A stretch of 64,000 bases of DNA from contig CANNFE010000006.1 of the NCBI GenBank assembly GCA_947503775.1, positions 182,508 through 246,507 of the forward strand. The letters run 5' to 3'. The position numbers and the translations under genes are program-made. Below, in pieces: positions 16,709 through 26,436 of the stretch; position 1 is the first letter of the stretch, and each line of letters begins with the position of its first letter. The notes beneath the pieces were generated by a model. It worked only from the letters and a program-made list of their open reading frames with translations. It was not told the DNA's origin and made no database searches. The DNA comes from an uncultured Paracoccaceae bacterium. GTDB lineage: Bacteria; Pseudomonadota; Alphaproteobacteria; Rhodobacterales; Rhodobacteraceae.

Positions 16709-18709
16709 ATGTTCAAGAAGATCCTGATTGCGAACCGGGGCGAGATCGCCTGCCGTGTCATCAAGACAGCCAAGAAAATGGGGATCGCCACCGTCGCGAT
16801 CTATTCGGATGCGGACCGGCATGCCCTGCATGTGAAGATGGCCGATGAGGCCGTGCATATCGGACCGGCGCCTGCCAATCAGTCCTATATCGTGATCGAT
16901 AAGGTGATGGAGGCGATCCGGTCCTCGGGCGCCGAGGCGGTCCATCCCGGATATGGGTTTCTGAGCGAGAACAAGGCTTTTGCCGAAGCGCTCGAGGCGG
17001 AAGGGGTGGCCTTTATCGGGCCGCCTGCGGGCGCGATCGAGAAGATGGGCGACAAGATCACCTCGAAGAAGATCGCGGCGGAGGCGGGCGTGTCGACGGT
17101 TCCGGGCCATATGGGGCTGATCGAGGATGCGGAGGAAGCGATCCGGATCTCGGGCGAGATCGGTTATCCGGTAATGCTCAAGGCCAGTGCGGGCGGCGGC
17201 GGCAAGGGGATGCGGATCGCCTGGGACGAAAGCGAAGTGCGCGAAGGCTTTCAGGCCTCCAAGAACGAGGCGGCAGCCAGCTTTGGCGATGACCGGATGT
17301 TTATCGAGAAGTTCGTCACCCAGCCGCGGCATATCGAAATTCAGGTGCTCTCAGACGGGCAGGGCAGGACGCTTTATCTGGGCGAGCGGGAATGTTCGAT
17401 CCAGCGCAGAAACCAGAAGGTGATCGAGGAAGCGCCGTCGCCGTTTCTGGACGAGGCGACGCGCAAGGCAATGGGCGAGCAGGCCTGCGCGCTGGCCGAT
17501 GCAGTGGGCTATCGCAGCGCGGGGACGGTGGAGTTTATCGTCGATGGGGAGAAGAACTTCTATTTCCTGGAGATGAACACCCGGCTGCAGGTCGAGCATC
17601 CGGTGACGGAGCTGATCACGGGCATCGATCTGGTGGAGCAGATGATCCGGGTCGAGGCGGGGGAGACGCTGTCCTTTGGGCAGGACGACGTGACCCTGAA
17701 CGGTTGGGCCATCGAGAGCCGGCTTTATGCAGAAGATCCGTATCGGAACTTCCTGCCGTCGATCGGGCGGCTGGTGCGGTATCGGCCGCCCCAGGAGATC
17801 GCGGAGGAGACGCGCGTCGTGCGCAACGATACCGGCGTCTTCGAGGGCGGCGAGATCTCGATGTATTACGATCCGATGATCGCAAAGCTCTGCACCTGGG
17901 CTCCGACCCGGGCGGAGGCGATCGAGGAGATGCGGATCGCGCTCGATACGTTCGAGCTGGAGGGGATCGGACACAACCTTCCATTTCTCAGCGCGGTGAT
18001 GGATCATCCGCGCTTTGTCAGCGGCGATATCACAACGGCGTTCATCGCCGAGGAATATCCCGACGGCTTCGGCGCCGTCGATCTGCCGGAGAAGGACCTG
18101 AGGCGGATCGCGGCTTCGGCGGCGGCGATGCACCGGGTGGCAGAGATCCGGCGGGCGCGCATTTCGGGCCGGATGAGCAATCACGAGCGCAAGGTGGGCG
18201 CGGACTGGGTGGTGCGGATCGGCGGCCATGTCTGGCCGGTCGTCATCGAGGCGGATCCGAAGGGCGCGACGGTGCGGTTCGAGGACGGTGCGGCGCATCG
18301 TGTGGAAAGCGACTGGAGGCCGGGCGATACGCTGGCGCGGCTCGATGTGGATGGCGCGGCGCTTGTCTTGAAGGTGGAGCGCGTCACGAACGGGTTCCGG
18401 ATCCGGTCGCGCGGGGCGGATCTGAACGTGAAGGTGCTGCATCCGCGTCAGAACGCGATGATGGCGCATATGATCGAAAAGGAAGCGCCCGATACATCCA
18501 AGCTGCTTTTGTGTCCGATGCCCGGACTTGTCGTAAAGATCGACGTGGCCGAGGGCGAGGAGGTTCAGGAAGGGCAGGCGCTGTGTACGGTCGAGGCGAT
18601 GAAGATGGAGAATATCCTGCGCGCCGAACGTCGCGGAACGGTGGCCAAGATCAATGCCGAGCCGGGGGCGAGCCTTGCGGTTGATGATGTGATCATGGAG
18701 TTCGAGTGA
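16709..18709 (+). CDS. pccA: Propionyl-CoA carboxylase alpha (biotin carboxylase) subunit
   Basis: A 666-aa biotin-dependent subunit. Residues 1-445 are a biotin carboxylase (opening FKKILIANRGEIACR, ATP-grasp loop KASAGGGGKGMR, EMNTRLQVEHPVTE), then a BT linker domain, and a C-terminal biotinyl domain with VEAMKMEN, whose lysine carries biotin. With PccB it forms the propionyl-CoA carboxylase complex in the cytoplasm, using ATP and bicarbonate. ATG 16709 has GAGGGGAACC upstream; the earlier in-frame start lacks family support. The stop overlaps the next GTG start by 4 bp. Confidence 0.95.
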   Translation: MFKKILIANRGEIACRVIKTAKKMGIATVAIYSDADRHALHVKMADEAVHIGPAPANQSYIVIDKVMEAIRSSGAEAVHPGYGFLSENKAFAEALEAEGVAFIGPPAGAIEKMGDKITSKKIAAEAGVSTVPGHMGLIEDAEEAIRISGEIGYPVMLKASAGGGGKGMRIAWDESEVREGFQASKNEAAASFGDDRMFIEKFVTQPRHIEIQVLSDGQGRTLYLGERECSIQRRNQKVIEEAPSPFLDEATRKAMGEQACALADAVGYRSAGTVEFIVDGEKNFYFLEMNTRLQVEHPVTELITGIDLVEQMIRVEAGETLSFGQDDVTLNGWAIESRLYAEDPYRNFLPSIGRLVRYRPPQEIAEETRVVRNDTGVFEGGEISMYYDPMIAKLCTWAPTRAEAIEEMRIALDTFELEGIGHNLPFLSAVMDHPRFVSGDITTAFIAEEYPDGFGAVDLPEKDLRRIAASAAAMHRVAEIRRARISGRMSNHERKVGADWVVRIGGHVWPVVIEADPKGATVRFEDGAAHRVESDWRPGDTLARLDVDGAALVLKVERVTNGFRIRSRGADLNVKVLHPRQNAMMAHMIEKEAPDTSKLLLCPMPGLVVKIDVAEGEEVQEGQALCTVEAMKMENILRAERRGTVAKINAEPGASLAVDDVIMEFE

Positions 18710-19482
18710 GCGGTCTGACAGCGATATGGATCTGGTTTCAGGGGGTCGATCCGCGCATTTGGCAGGCGGTGATCGCGGGCCTTTTCGTCGCTGTCGGATG
18801 GATCGTCAATGGTCGGCAGAACCGGCGGCGCAGCAGCCGAATGCGCAAAGAGCGGTTGCGGGATGTGCACCGGGCGCTTTTTGCCGAGATTGGCGCCAAT
18901 CTGCAGACATTGGGCAGCGCCGAGATGCTGCGTGCGCAGTCAGGCCTTGTCGTGCAGCGGATGCGCGACGAGGCCAATCGGGGGCGGTCCTACGTTCCGT
19001 TCGTGGTGCGCGACCGGAAAGATCAGGTCTATGCCTCGATCATCGACGAGATCCATATCCTGCCGCGCACGACAATCGATGCGGTGGTCGCTTATTACGC
19101 GCAGCTTCAGGTGATGGGGGATGTGACCGAAGATCTAAGAGGAAAAACGTTCGCGCAGCTGCCGGTCGAGCGTCAGGTGCGGCTTTACGAGGATCTGACC
19201 GAAATGAAGGTGCAAGCTTTCGCGTTCGGCAATCACGCGCTTCGGATGATCGATATCTACGCTAAGAAGGGCAAGGAGGAGGCGGAGAAGTTTGAGCAGG
19301 AGCTCCGCGAGAAAACCGCAGAGGCAGAAGCAAAAAGACTTGAAGCGCAACGCGTTGCGGCGGTGTCGCGTGACGAATTAGGGACTTCGGAGGAAACGGA
19401 TCGTGCGTCGCAGTCCCCAGTGTTGGGTACTGGGTCCGGTAAGGTTAATACCCCTCAGGACGCGGACCGGTCCGACCCGTGA
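18706..19482 (+). CDS. Membrane-anchored coiled-coil protein of unknown function
   Basis: A 258-aa protein with a single membrane segment near residues 17-36 followed by basic RQNRRRSSRMRKER, so the large C-terminal part is cytoplasmic. The middle is helical (VHRALFAEIGANLQTLG and DEIHILPRTTIDAVVAYY), and residues about 185-220 (KKGKEEAEKFEQELREK region) form a charged coiled coil. Start is GTG 18706 within the pccA stop, implying co-translation with pccA. I do not recognise a family beyond generic hypothetical proteins of Rhodobacterales. Confidence 0.75.
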   Translation: MSGLTAIWIWFQGVDPRIWQAVIAGLFVAVGWIVNGRQNRRRSSRMRKERLRDVHRALFAEIGANLQTLGSAEMLRAQSGLVVQRMRDEANRGRSYVPFVVRDRKDQVYASIIDEIHILPRTTIDAVVAYYAQLQVMGDVTEDLRGKTFAQLPVERQVRLYEDLTEMKVQAFAFGNHALRMIDIYAKKGKEEAEKFEQELREKTAEAEAKRLEAQRVAAVSRDELGTSEETDRASQSPVLGTGSGKVNTPQDADRSDP

Positions 19483-19591
19483 CGGGAATGGGTGTATATG
19501 GCAGATGGACAGGGGCAGGTTGTTGGCGATCTGACATCTTTGGTCCTCCTGATCGAGATATAGGCTGCAACAGGTTAGGATTCAATGAACT

Positions 19592-20089
19592 TTACTGGTT
19601 CAGGGCCCGGCGATCGCGGATTTCCTGCTCGCGCAGGGGCATCTTGTCGATGGAGCGCGACAGCTCCCGCACATCCCAGGGCACCGGTTTGCGCAGTTTC
19701 ACGCCGCCATCCTTTCCCAGCACGACAAGCATGAAGCCGCGGGGGCGCAGCTGCTCGCGCAGGGAGGAGAACGCTTCGGGATCGGTATCGGTCAGAACGA
19801 CGACATCGCGTTCGGCCAGATCTTCCATCCGGGCGGCCAGAAGCTCGATCTGGGTCTGGAAGCGGGGATCGTTCGGGGTGTCGGCGAAGACGACGACCGG
19901 GCGCGCGAGCCACAGAAAATCGTCGAGCGTGACATCGACCGCTTCGAGCATCACGGTCGGGTCGGCCTGCCATTGCTCGACAGGGCCAAGAACGACGGGC
20001 GTTTGGACAGTTTCCTCAGCAACCGCGACGGGTGCTGTGAGGACGGCTGCGGTCACGGCGAGCGCGGCACGGATCGGAAATAAGGTCAT
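19592..20089 (-). CDS. DUF4174 domain secreted protein
   Basis: A 165-aa exported protein with signal peptide (residues 1-24, cleavage after AVAEE region). The mature part holds a thioredoxin-like DUF4174 domain: ARPVVVFADTPNDPRFQTQ, LAERDVVVLTDTDP and GFMLVVLGKDGGVKLRKP, with a final helix. No CXXC pair is visible, so redox activity is not implied. CAGGAG precedes ATG 20089. It reads against the flanking genes, between the pccA operon and mcm. Confidence 0.82.
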   Translation of the reverse strand: MTLFPIRAALAVTAAVLTAPVAVAEETVQTPVVLGPVEQWQADPTVMLEAVDVTLDDFLWLARPVVVFADTPNDPRFQTQIELLAARMEDLAERDVVVLTDTDPEAFSSLREQLRPRGFMLVVLGKDGGVKLRKPVPWDVRELSRSIDKMPLREQEIRDRRALNQ

Positions 20090-20129
20090 GAGGTCTCCTG
20101 TTACCGCAGATATAGTTGGACCGTCTGGA

Positions 20130-20137
20130 TTTGCGAA
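20130..20137. promoter_or_regulatory. Single PccR-like half-site upstream of mcm
   Basis: TTTGCGAA, one base off the TTTGCAAA element found at pccB and pccR, lies 90 bp before the mcm start. A single imperfect octamer is weak evidence of control by PccR. Confidence 0.2.
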
Positions 20138-20227
20138 GGGTCTCTGCATCAGGACACGAGACAGTTATTTGGAATATGATCAGCTGAACGGGGCCAAGGT
20201 GGCCGGATCAGCTCGGAGGGACCGGTA

Positions 20228-22366
20228 ATGGGACGCAAGGATGAGTGGGCCGAGGTCGCGGCCAAGGAACTGAAGAACCGCTCTGTCGAGGATCTGACAT
20301 GGAAGACCCTCGAAGGGATCGATGTGGCTCCGGTCTACGCCGCTGAGGATCTGGAGGGGCTGGATCATCTGGGCTCCATTCCGGGGGAGGCACCCTTCAC
20401 GCGAGGCGTGAAGGCGACGATGTATGCGGGCCGACCCTGGACGATCCGGCAATATGCGGGGTTCTCGACAGCCGAAGAGTCGAATGCCTTCTATCGAAAG
20501 GCGCTGGCCGCCGGGCAGCAGGGCGTGAGTGTCGCTTTCGATCTGGCGACGCATCGCGGCTATGACAGCGATCACGCGCGAGTCGAGGGCGATGTCGGCA
20601 AGGCGGGTGTGGCCATCGATTCCGTGGAGGATATGAAGATCCTCTTTGACGGGATCCCCTTGGGCGAAGTCAGTGTTTCGATGACGATGAACGGGGCGGT
20701 GATCCCGGTTCTGGCCTCCTTCATCGTCGCCGGAGAAGAACAGGGCGTGGACCGTGCGGCCCTGTCGGGGACCATTCAGAACGACATTCTCAAGGAGTTC
20801 ATGGTCCGCAACACCTATGTCTACCCGCCCGAACCCTCGATGCGGATCATCGCGGATATCATCGAATATACCTCGGCCGAGATGCCGAAGTTCAACTCGA
20901 TCTCGATCAGCGGCTATCACATGCAGGAGGCGGGCGCGAACCTGGTTCAGGAGCTGGCCTTCACGCTGGCGGACGGCCGCGAATATGTGCGCACCGCGAT
21001 CGCGCGCGGCATGGATGTCGACAAGTTCGCGGGGCGGTTGTCGTTCTTCTTCGCCATCGGGATGAACTTTTTCATGGAAGCGGCAAAGCTGCGCGCGGCG
21101 CGTTTGCTCTGGTACCGGATCATGGAGGAGTTCGAGCCGAAGAGCCCCCGGTCGATGATGCTGCGGACCCATTGCCAGACGTCGGGGGTGAGCCTGCAGG
21201 AGCAGGATCCCTACAACAACGTCGTGCGCACGGCATTCGAGGCGATGAGCGCGGTTTTGGGGGGAACGCAGTCGCTGCATACGAACTCCTTCGACGAGGC
21301 GATGGCGCTGCCGACGGAGTTCTCCTCGCGCATCGCGCGCAATACGCAGCTGATCCTGCAAGAGGAAACGGGTGTCACCAATGTCGTCGATCCGCTTGCG
21401 GGCTCCTATTACGTCGAGAAGCTGACGGCCGATCTGGCCGAGGCCGCCTGGGCGCTGATAGAGGAGGTCGAGGAGATGGGCGGCATGACCAAGGCTGTCG
21501 CCTCGGGCATGCCGAAGCTGCGCATCGAAGAAACGGCCGCCCGGCGGCAGGCGATGATCGACCGGGGCGACGAGGTAATTGTCGGGGTCAACAAGTACCG
21601 GCTTGAGAAAGAGGACGAGATCGACATCCTCGATATCGACAATGACAAGGTAAGAGAGAGCCAGATCGCCCGGCTAGACCGGATCAAAGCGGAACGTGAT
21701 CAGGCGACTTGCGATGCGGCTCTGCTGGAGCTGGGACGGCGGGCAGCAGAGGGCGGCAACCTGCTGGAGGCGGCGGTCGAGGCGGCGCGGGCGCGGGCGA
21801 CGGTCGGCGAGATTTCGATGGCGATGGAAGGTGTCTTTGGGCGCCACCGGGCGGAGGTGAAGACATTGGCAGGGGTCTACGGGGCCGCCTATGAGGGCGA
21901 TGAGGGTTTTGCCGCGATCCAGACGGCGGTCGAGCAATTCGCCGAGGATGAGGGGCGCAGGCCCCGGATGCTGGTTGTCAAGATGGGCCAGGATGGGCAT
22001 GACCGGGGCGCCAAGGTGATCGCGACCGCCTTTGCCGATATCGGGTTTGACGTGGATGTCGGGCCCCTGTTCCAGACGCCGGAAGAGGCGGCGCAGGATG
22101 CCATCGACAACGATGTGCATGTGATCGGGATCTCGTCGCAGGCCGCCGGTCACAAGACGCTGGCGCCCAAGCTCGTCAAGGCGCTGGACGCGCAGGGGGC
22201 AGGCGATATCCTTGTGATCTGCGGCGGGGTCATTCCGCAGCAGGACTACCGGTTCCTTTATGAGGCGGGGGTGAAGGCGATCTTTGGACCGGGGACGAAT
22301 ATTCCCGAAGCGGCGCAGGATATCCTCAAACTGATCCGCACGGCCCGGCCCGAGGCGGCGGAGTGA
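20228..22366 (+). CDS. scpA: Methylmalonyl-CoA mutase
   Basis: A 712-aa single-chain adenosylcobalamin enzyme that interconverts (R)-methylmalonyl-CoA and succinyl-CoA, the last step of propionyl-CoA assimilation and of the ethylmalonyl-CoA pathway. The catalytic barrel occupies about residues 40-550 ([29 protein letters not shown]-like [28 protein letters not shown]). The C-terminal cobalamin domain carries [13 protein letters not shown], with the base-off/His-on D-x-H-x-x-G motif. A chaperone MeaB gene is not next to it. ATG 20228 follows GGAGGGACCGGTA. It is coupled to the SnoaL-like gene by a 4-bp overlap. Confidence 0.96.
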   Translation: MGRKDEWAEVAAKELKNRSVEDLTWKTLEGIDVAPVYAAEDLEGLDHLGSIPGEAPFTRGVKATMYAGRPWTIRQYAGFSTAEESNAFYRKALAAGQQGVSVAFDLATHRGYDSDHARVEGDVGKAGVAIDSVEDMKILFDGIPLGEVSVSMTMNGAVIPVLASFIVAGEEQGVDRAALSGTIQNDILKEFMVRNTYVYPPEPSMRIIADIIEYTSAEMPKFNSISISGYHMQEAGANLVQELAFTLADGREYVRTAIARGMDVDKFAGRLSFFFAIGMNFFMEAAKLRAARLLWYRIMEEFEPKSPRSMMLRTHCQTSGVSLQEQDPYNNVVRTAFEAMSAVLGGTQSLHTNSFDEAMALPTEFSSRIARNTQLILQEETGVTNVVDPLAGSYYVEKLTADLAEAAWALIEEVEEMGGMTKAVASGMPKLRIEETAARRQAMIDRGDEVIVGVNKYRLEKEDEIDILDIDNDKVRESQIARLDRIKAERDQATCDAALLELGRRAAEGGNLLEAAVEAARARATVGEISMAMEGVFGRHRAEVKTLAGVYGAAYEGDEGFAAIQTAVEQFAEDEGRRPRMLVVKMGQDGHDRGAKVIATAFADIGFDVDVGPLFQTPEEAAQDAIDNDVHVIGISSQAAGHKTLAPKLVKALDAQGAGDILVICGGVIPQQDYRFLYEAGVKAIFGPGTNIPEAAQDILKLIRTARPEAAE

Positions 22367-22728
22367 CCTTGATCGAGACAGTCGCCGAGATGGAGCGGCG
22401 GCTTGGGGCCGGAGACTGGCAGGCGGGGGCGGCGTTCTTTACGCCCGATGTCCGCTACCGTGTCGGCGCGCGCCCGCCGGTGATCGGCGTGGATGGCATT
22501 CGCGGCTACATGGAGCATCAGGCGCAAAGCGTGCGCTGGGTCGGCCACACGCTCTGTTGGCAGATCGAAGAGGATGAGACGGCGCTGATCGAGGTGATCT
22601 CGCATTTCGAGCGGGTCGGGGACGGCGCGCGGATCGATCTGCCTTGCACGGATATCTACCGGTTCCGGAACGGGAAGATCCACGACTGGCGCGTCTATGC
22701 GGATCTTGCGGTGATCGAGGCCGGATGA
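22363..22728 (+). CDS. SnoaL/NTF2-like protein
   Basis: A 121-aa single-domain protein of the cone-shaped NTF2 fold: an N-terminal helix ([15 protein letters not shown]), [28 protein letters not shown], and strands ending [21 protein letters not shown], which is the family signature. Such proteins are small hydrolases, isomerases or ligand binders. GTG 22363 sits inside the mcm stop, so it is translationally coupled to mcm; a role near methylmalonyl-CoA metabolism is possible but unproven. Confidence 0.82.
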   Translation: MTLIETVAEMERRLGAGDWQAGAAFFTPDVRYRVGARPPVIGVDGIRGYMEHQAQSVRWVGHTLCWQIEEDETALIEVISHFERVGDGARIDLPCTDIYRFRNGKIHDWRVYADLAVIEAG

Positions 22729-22774
22729 GGTAAAACCTCGACCTTTGCCTGCGGCCAGGGGTAAGAGATGAGCC

Positions 22775-23458
22775 ATGTCGATCTGGAGCCGCATCATCGA
22801 GGTTTTGACCGCTCTGCGGTCGGGAGAGAGCCTGTCCTCGATCTTTGAGCGGCTGAACTCTCCGCCCGAGCAATCGGTGGGGTTCACCATTGCGGTGATC
22901 GGGCTGGGGGCCAAGATGGCCAAGGCCGATGGACGGGTCACACGCGACGAGGTGACGGCCTTTCGGGAGGTGTTCCATATCGCCGCCGAGGACGAGGAAA
23001 ATGCGGGACGGGTCTTTGATCTTGCCCGCAAGGATGTGTCGGGGTTCGAGGATTATGCGCGCCGGATCCACAAGATGTTCCGCGGCGGCAACGAGCAGGC
23101 TTTGGTCGATCTGATCGAGGGGCTTTTTCATATCGCGATGGCCGATGGGGAGTATCATCCCAACGAGGAGTTGTTTCTCGAGCGCGTGGCAGAGATCTTT
23201 GAGATCGAGGCTCGCTGTTTCAATCAGGTGCGCCTGCGTTTTGTCCCGAATGCAGAGCCTGATCCGCGGGACGTTCTGGGGATCGGTCCCGAGGCCACGC
23301 TGGACGAGGCGCGCGATGCCTGGCGGGCCCTTGTGCGCGAGACGCATCCCGATGCGATGATCGCGCGGGGCGTGCCCGAGGAGGCGGTCAAGATCGCCGA
23401 GCGCCGGATGATCGCCGTCAACCGTGCCTGGGAGGCTGTCTCCGAAGGGCGCGCGTGA
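22775..23458 (+). CDS. TerB-DnaJ (DjlA-like) co-chaperone
   Basis: A 227-aa protein with a TerB-like helical domain (about residues 30-150; acidic AKADGRVTRDEVTAFRE and HIAMADGEYHPNEELFLERV repeats) and a C-terminal J domain (about 165-225) with the HPD motif in ETHPDAMIARG. The combination matches DjlA-type co-chaperones that stimulate DnaK, though no N-terminal membrane anchor is evident. The stop overlaps the GTG start of the following nuclease-like gene by 4 bp. Confidence 0.87.
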   Translation: MSIWSRIIEVLTALRSGESLSSIFERLNSPPEQSVGFTIAVIGLGAKMAKADGRVTRDEVTAFREVFHIAAEDEENAGRVFDLARKDVSGFEDYARRIHKMFRGGNEQALVDLIEGLFHIAMADGEYHPNEELFLERVAEIFEIEARCFNQVRLRFVPNAEPDPRDVLGIGPEATLDEARDAWRALVRETHPDAMIARGVPEEAVKIAERRMIAVNRAWEAVSEGRA

Positions 23459-24504
23459 GGATCGCCACCTATAATGTCGAGTGGTTCTGGACGCTCTTTG
23501 ACGATGACGGTCAGCCCTGGGACGATGACGAACGGGCCGGGCGTTATGGCGTGTCGCGCCGTGCGCAGCTTGAGGCCTTAGGACACGTCTTTCAGGCGCT
23601 CGACGCGGATGCGGTGATGGTCATCGAAGCGCCCGACAGCAGCCGGAAACGGTCGGGCGTGCGCGCGCTCGAGACCTTTGCCGAGCGGTTCGGATTGCGG
23701 GCGCGCAAGGCACTTTTGGGATTTCAGAGCGAAACCAAGCAGGAGATCATCCTGCTCTACGATCCCGATATCGGGGCGGGGCGGCATGATCCGTTGGGCG
23801 AGATGACAGGCAAGCATGGGCGGGGCGGGGCGCCGCGGTTCGATCAGGTGCTGCGCTATGATCTTGATGTCGATGCGGCGCCCGAACAGATGCGGTTTTC
23901 CAAGCCGCCCCTGGAGGTCGCCTTTGAGGTGCGGGGCGGGCCGGTTCTGCGACTGATCGGCGTGCATGCCAAATCCAAGGGCGGACGCAGCGGCGAGACG
24001 GGCGATGCTGCGATGGCGCGAGCCATCGCCAACCGGCGCAAACAGCTCGCGCAATGCATCTGGATCCGGCGGCGTGCCGATCAACATCTGGAGACGGGGG
24101 AGCCCCTGATCATCCTGGGGGATTTCAACGATGGGCCGGGGCTCGACGCCTATGAAAGCCTGTTTGGTCGCTCTGGCGTCGAGATCGTGCTGGGAGAGGG
24201 CGACACGGTTCAGATGGCCGATCCGCATGCGCGGCAGGCGCTCAGCCGGCGGCTCGGCGCGGTCAGGACCACCGCGCGCTTCTGGATCGATGCCGAAAAG
24301 CGGTATCTTCAGGCGCTGCTTGATTACATCATGATCTCGCCCGATCTTGCGGCTTGCGATCCGGTCTGGCGCATCTGGCATCCTTTCGAGGATCCGGCGT
24401 GCTGGAGCGATGACGCGCTGCGCGAGGCGCTTCTGGCAGCCTCCGATCATTTCCCCGTCACGCTCGATCTGGACCTTGGGGGTTGGGGTGAGAGGCAAAG
24501 GTGA
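23455..24504 (+). CDS. Endonuclease/exonuclease/phosphatase-fold protein
   Basis: A 349-aa protein of the DNase I-like superfamily. It starts MRIATYNVEWFW (catalytic Asn), has VMVIEAPDSS in place of the usual glutamate loop, GVHAKSKGG, IILGDFNDGPG (catalytic Asp-x-Asn) and a final LAASDHFPVTLDL (catalytic Asp-His). All catalytic positions are present. Substrate could be DNA, RNA or a phospholipid/inositol phosphate. GTG 23455 is coupled to the TerB-DnaJ gene. Confidence 0.85.
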   Translation: MRIATYNVEWFWTLFDDDGQPWDDDERAGRYGVSRRAQLEALGHVFQALDADAVMVIEAPDSSRKRSGVRALETFAERFGLRARKALLGFQSETKQEIILLYDPDIGAGRHDPLGEMTGKHGRGGAPRFDQVLRYDLDVDAAPEQMRFSKPPLEVAFEVRGGPVLRLIGVHAKSKGGRSGETGDAAMARAIANRRKQLAQCIWIRRRADQHLETGEPLIILGDFNDGPGLDAYESLFGRSGVEIVLGEGDTVQMADPHARQALSRRLGAVRTTARFWIDAEKRYLQALLDYIMISPDLAACDPVWRIWHPFEDPACWSDDALREALLAASDHFPVTLDLDLGGWGERQR

Positions 24505-24542
24505 CTATATTTCAGGTCATTGGATAGATGCGGTGATCTAAG

Positions 24543-24899
24543 ATGAAACAGTTTCTTGCAGTCGTTCTGGCTTTGGGCCTTACATCTCCGGTGCTTGCAC
24601 AGGAGGTCGAGGAGGAGCGTGGTTTCAGCCTGATGGAGGAAGGGGCCAAGCTGTTCTTCGACGGGTTGCGCCAGGAAATGGCGCCCGCGCTCGAGCAGCT
24701 TGAAGGCCTTGCGGAGGATATGGGACCGCAGCTTCGGCAGCTGATGAACGAGATGGGACCGGCGCTGGCCGATCTGATGGGGCAGATCGACGATATGACG
24801 AATTACGGCCCGCCCGAGATCCTGCCCAACGGCGATATTCTGATCCCCCGAAAACCCGACGCGCCGACGCTCGATCTGGATGGAGAGATCGAGATCTAA
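24543..24899 (+). CDS. Small acidic secreted protein
   Basis: A 118-aa protein with a cleavable signal (MKQFLAVVLALGLTSPVLAQ) and an acidic mature part that is mostly amphipathic helix (LFFDGLRQEMAPALEQLEGLAEDMG, then MNEMGPALADLMGQIDDM). It ends in a proline-rich tail (PPEILPNGDILIPRKPDAP). Homologues are common in Rhodobacterales and sometimes labelled AAA ATPase, which is not supported by the sequence. The stop overlaps the ppx 3' end by 4 bp in convergent orientation. Confidence 0.8.
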   Translation: MKQFLAVVLALGLTSPVLAQEVEEERGFSLMEEGAKLFFDGLRQEMAPALEQLEGLAEDMGPQLRQLMNEMGPALADLMGQIDDMTNYGPPEILPNGDILIPRKPDAPTLDLDGEIEI

Positions 24900-26434
24900 A
24901 GCTGTCTGCGGTATCTGACCTCGGTTTCGGCGCCCAGAATGCTCGCCAGCGACGAGAACCGGGCTTCGGCGACCTCTCCGAAAAGCGGTGCGGCCTCGGT
25001 CGACAGGATCAGGTCCAGCTTTTTCTTCTTGGGATAAAAGCGCAGCTGGCCGATCTGTGCATCGGTCTGCTGCCAAAGCATGGCGCCGAACCGCATGGCC
25101 TTGCCGACGATTTCGGCTTCTGTCTGGGCCTCTTCCGGGATCAGATCGTAGAGATGTTCGAAGCGGGTTCCGATGCGGTTGCTCTTGTAGCGGTGAAAGA
25201 GCGCAAGGCCGAGCCAGATCCGTTCGGAATGTTTGAGCCCGCCCAGATTGGCGCGGGTCGCGAGATCGAAACAGACCTCGTGCCGGTAATCGGGATGGGC
25301 GCGCCAACTGACATCGTGCAGCAGGCAGGCCGCCCGGATCAGCCGCTTCTTGGCAGGAGACGCGCTGTTAAAGAGCGGCTTGATAAAGGAATAGAGCGTC
25401 CGGCCGAAGCCGGGGACACGGGCATCCTTGGCTTCAGCAAAGCGGCAAGCTTCGATCAGGGGATCGCGGCTGCGTAGCTGGGAGGGCATCTCCTCGTAAA
25501 GCATGCCTTCGCGGATCCCGTAGCTTGAGACGGTGATATCCTTGGGTTTGAAGGTGCGCACCAGCTGCTTGAGGACAGGGGCGGCCAGCGGGATCAGCGA
25601 CATGCGGGCCTCGGAGATGCCGCAGCGGCCGCGCAGCTCGTTCAGATCGCTTTCCTCGATCATCTTCGCGGTGTCGCGGATCGCGGTGGCCGTCATGCGG
25701 TATTCATGCAGAACGGTGAGCGGGTAGCCGCGGCGTTCCATATCGATGCGGGCAAAGGCGCGCCATGAGCCGCCGACGAGAAACAGACGCTTGTCGGACG
25801 AGCCCATATTGGCGTGGAGCGTATCGATCTGCTCGCGAATGTGGCGCTTGCGTCCGGCCTTGCCGCCCTTGATGTCGGCGAGACGGAGCGGGCCGAGTTT
25901 CGAGGTCATGCGGCGCCCGACACGGCCTTCATCAAGCTCGGCCAGTTCCATCGAGGAGCCGCCGATATCGCAGACCAGACCGTAGGAGCCGGGCCAGCCC
26001 AGGAGGACGCCCTGCGCGGACAAGCGCGCCTCTTCGGTGCCGTCGATCACCCAGAGCTTGATGCCGGTCTCTGCCTCGATCTCGGCGCGGAATTCGGCGC
26101 CATCCTCTGCCTCGCGCACAGCGGCAGTGGCCACGGCCGTCAGAGGAGAGATGCCCATCCCGTCGGCCAAGGCGCGAAACCGGCGCATGGCTGACAGCGC
26201 GCGCACCCGCCCTTCGGGGTTGAGCCGGCCGGTTTCCGATATATGCGCGCCCAGCGCGCACATGATCTTTTCATTGTAGAAGTATGCGGGGCTTCGCGCC
26301 GCGCCATCGAAAACGACGAGGCGGACAGAGTTCGATCCGACATCGACGACACCGACCCGGGAGAGAGCGCGCGCTTCTGGGCTGTCGAAGAGCGGGCGCC
26401 CGAACGGGCCGAAGTCAGGCGCGGTTTCGTTCAA
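24896..26434 (-). CDS. ppx: Exopolyphosphatase (Ppx/GppA family)
   Basis: A 512-aa enzyme that releases phosphate from polyphosphate chain ends or converts pppGpp to ppGpp. The ASKHA fold is shown by VVDVGSNSVRLVVFDG near residue 30, ATAAVREAEDG, and VCDIGGSSMELAEL. A C-terminal HD-like region follows (CLLHDVSWRAHPDYRHEV). It lies 2 bp after ppk on the same strand, so synthesis and breakdown of polyphosphate are encoded together. Confidence 0.93.
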   Translation of the reverse strand: MNETAPDFGPFGRPLFDSPEARALSRVGVVDVGSNSVRLVVFDGAARSPAYFYNEKIMCALGAHISETGRLNPEGRVRALSAMRRFRALADGMGISPLTAVATAAVREAEDGAEFRAEIEAETGIKLWVIDGTEEARLSAQGVLLGWPGSYGLVCDIGGSSMELAELDEGRVGRRMTSKLGPLRLADIKGGKAGRKRHIREQIDTLHANMGSSDKRLFLVGGSWRAFARIDMERRGYPLTVLHEYRMTATAIRDTAKMIEESDLNELRGRCGISEARMSLIPLAAPVLKQLVRTFKPKDITVSSYGIREGMLYEEMPSQLRSRDPLIEACRFAEAKDARVPGFGRTLYSFIKPLFNSASPAKKRLIRAACLLHDVSWRAHPDYRHEVCFDLATRANLGGLKHSERIWLGLALFHRYKSNRIGTRFEHLYDLIPEEAQTEAEIVGKAMRFGAMLWQQTDAQIGQLRFYPKKKKLDLILSTEAAPLFGEVAEARFSSLASILGAETEVRYRRQL

Positions 26435-26436
26435 GG

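Noticed and set aside
16124-17332. A 402-codon frame antisense to pccA and the small lipoprotein
   Set aside because: Covers a real terminator and two clear genes on the other strand; no family resemblance.
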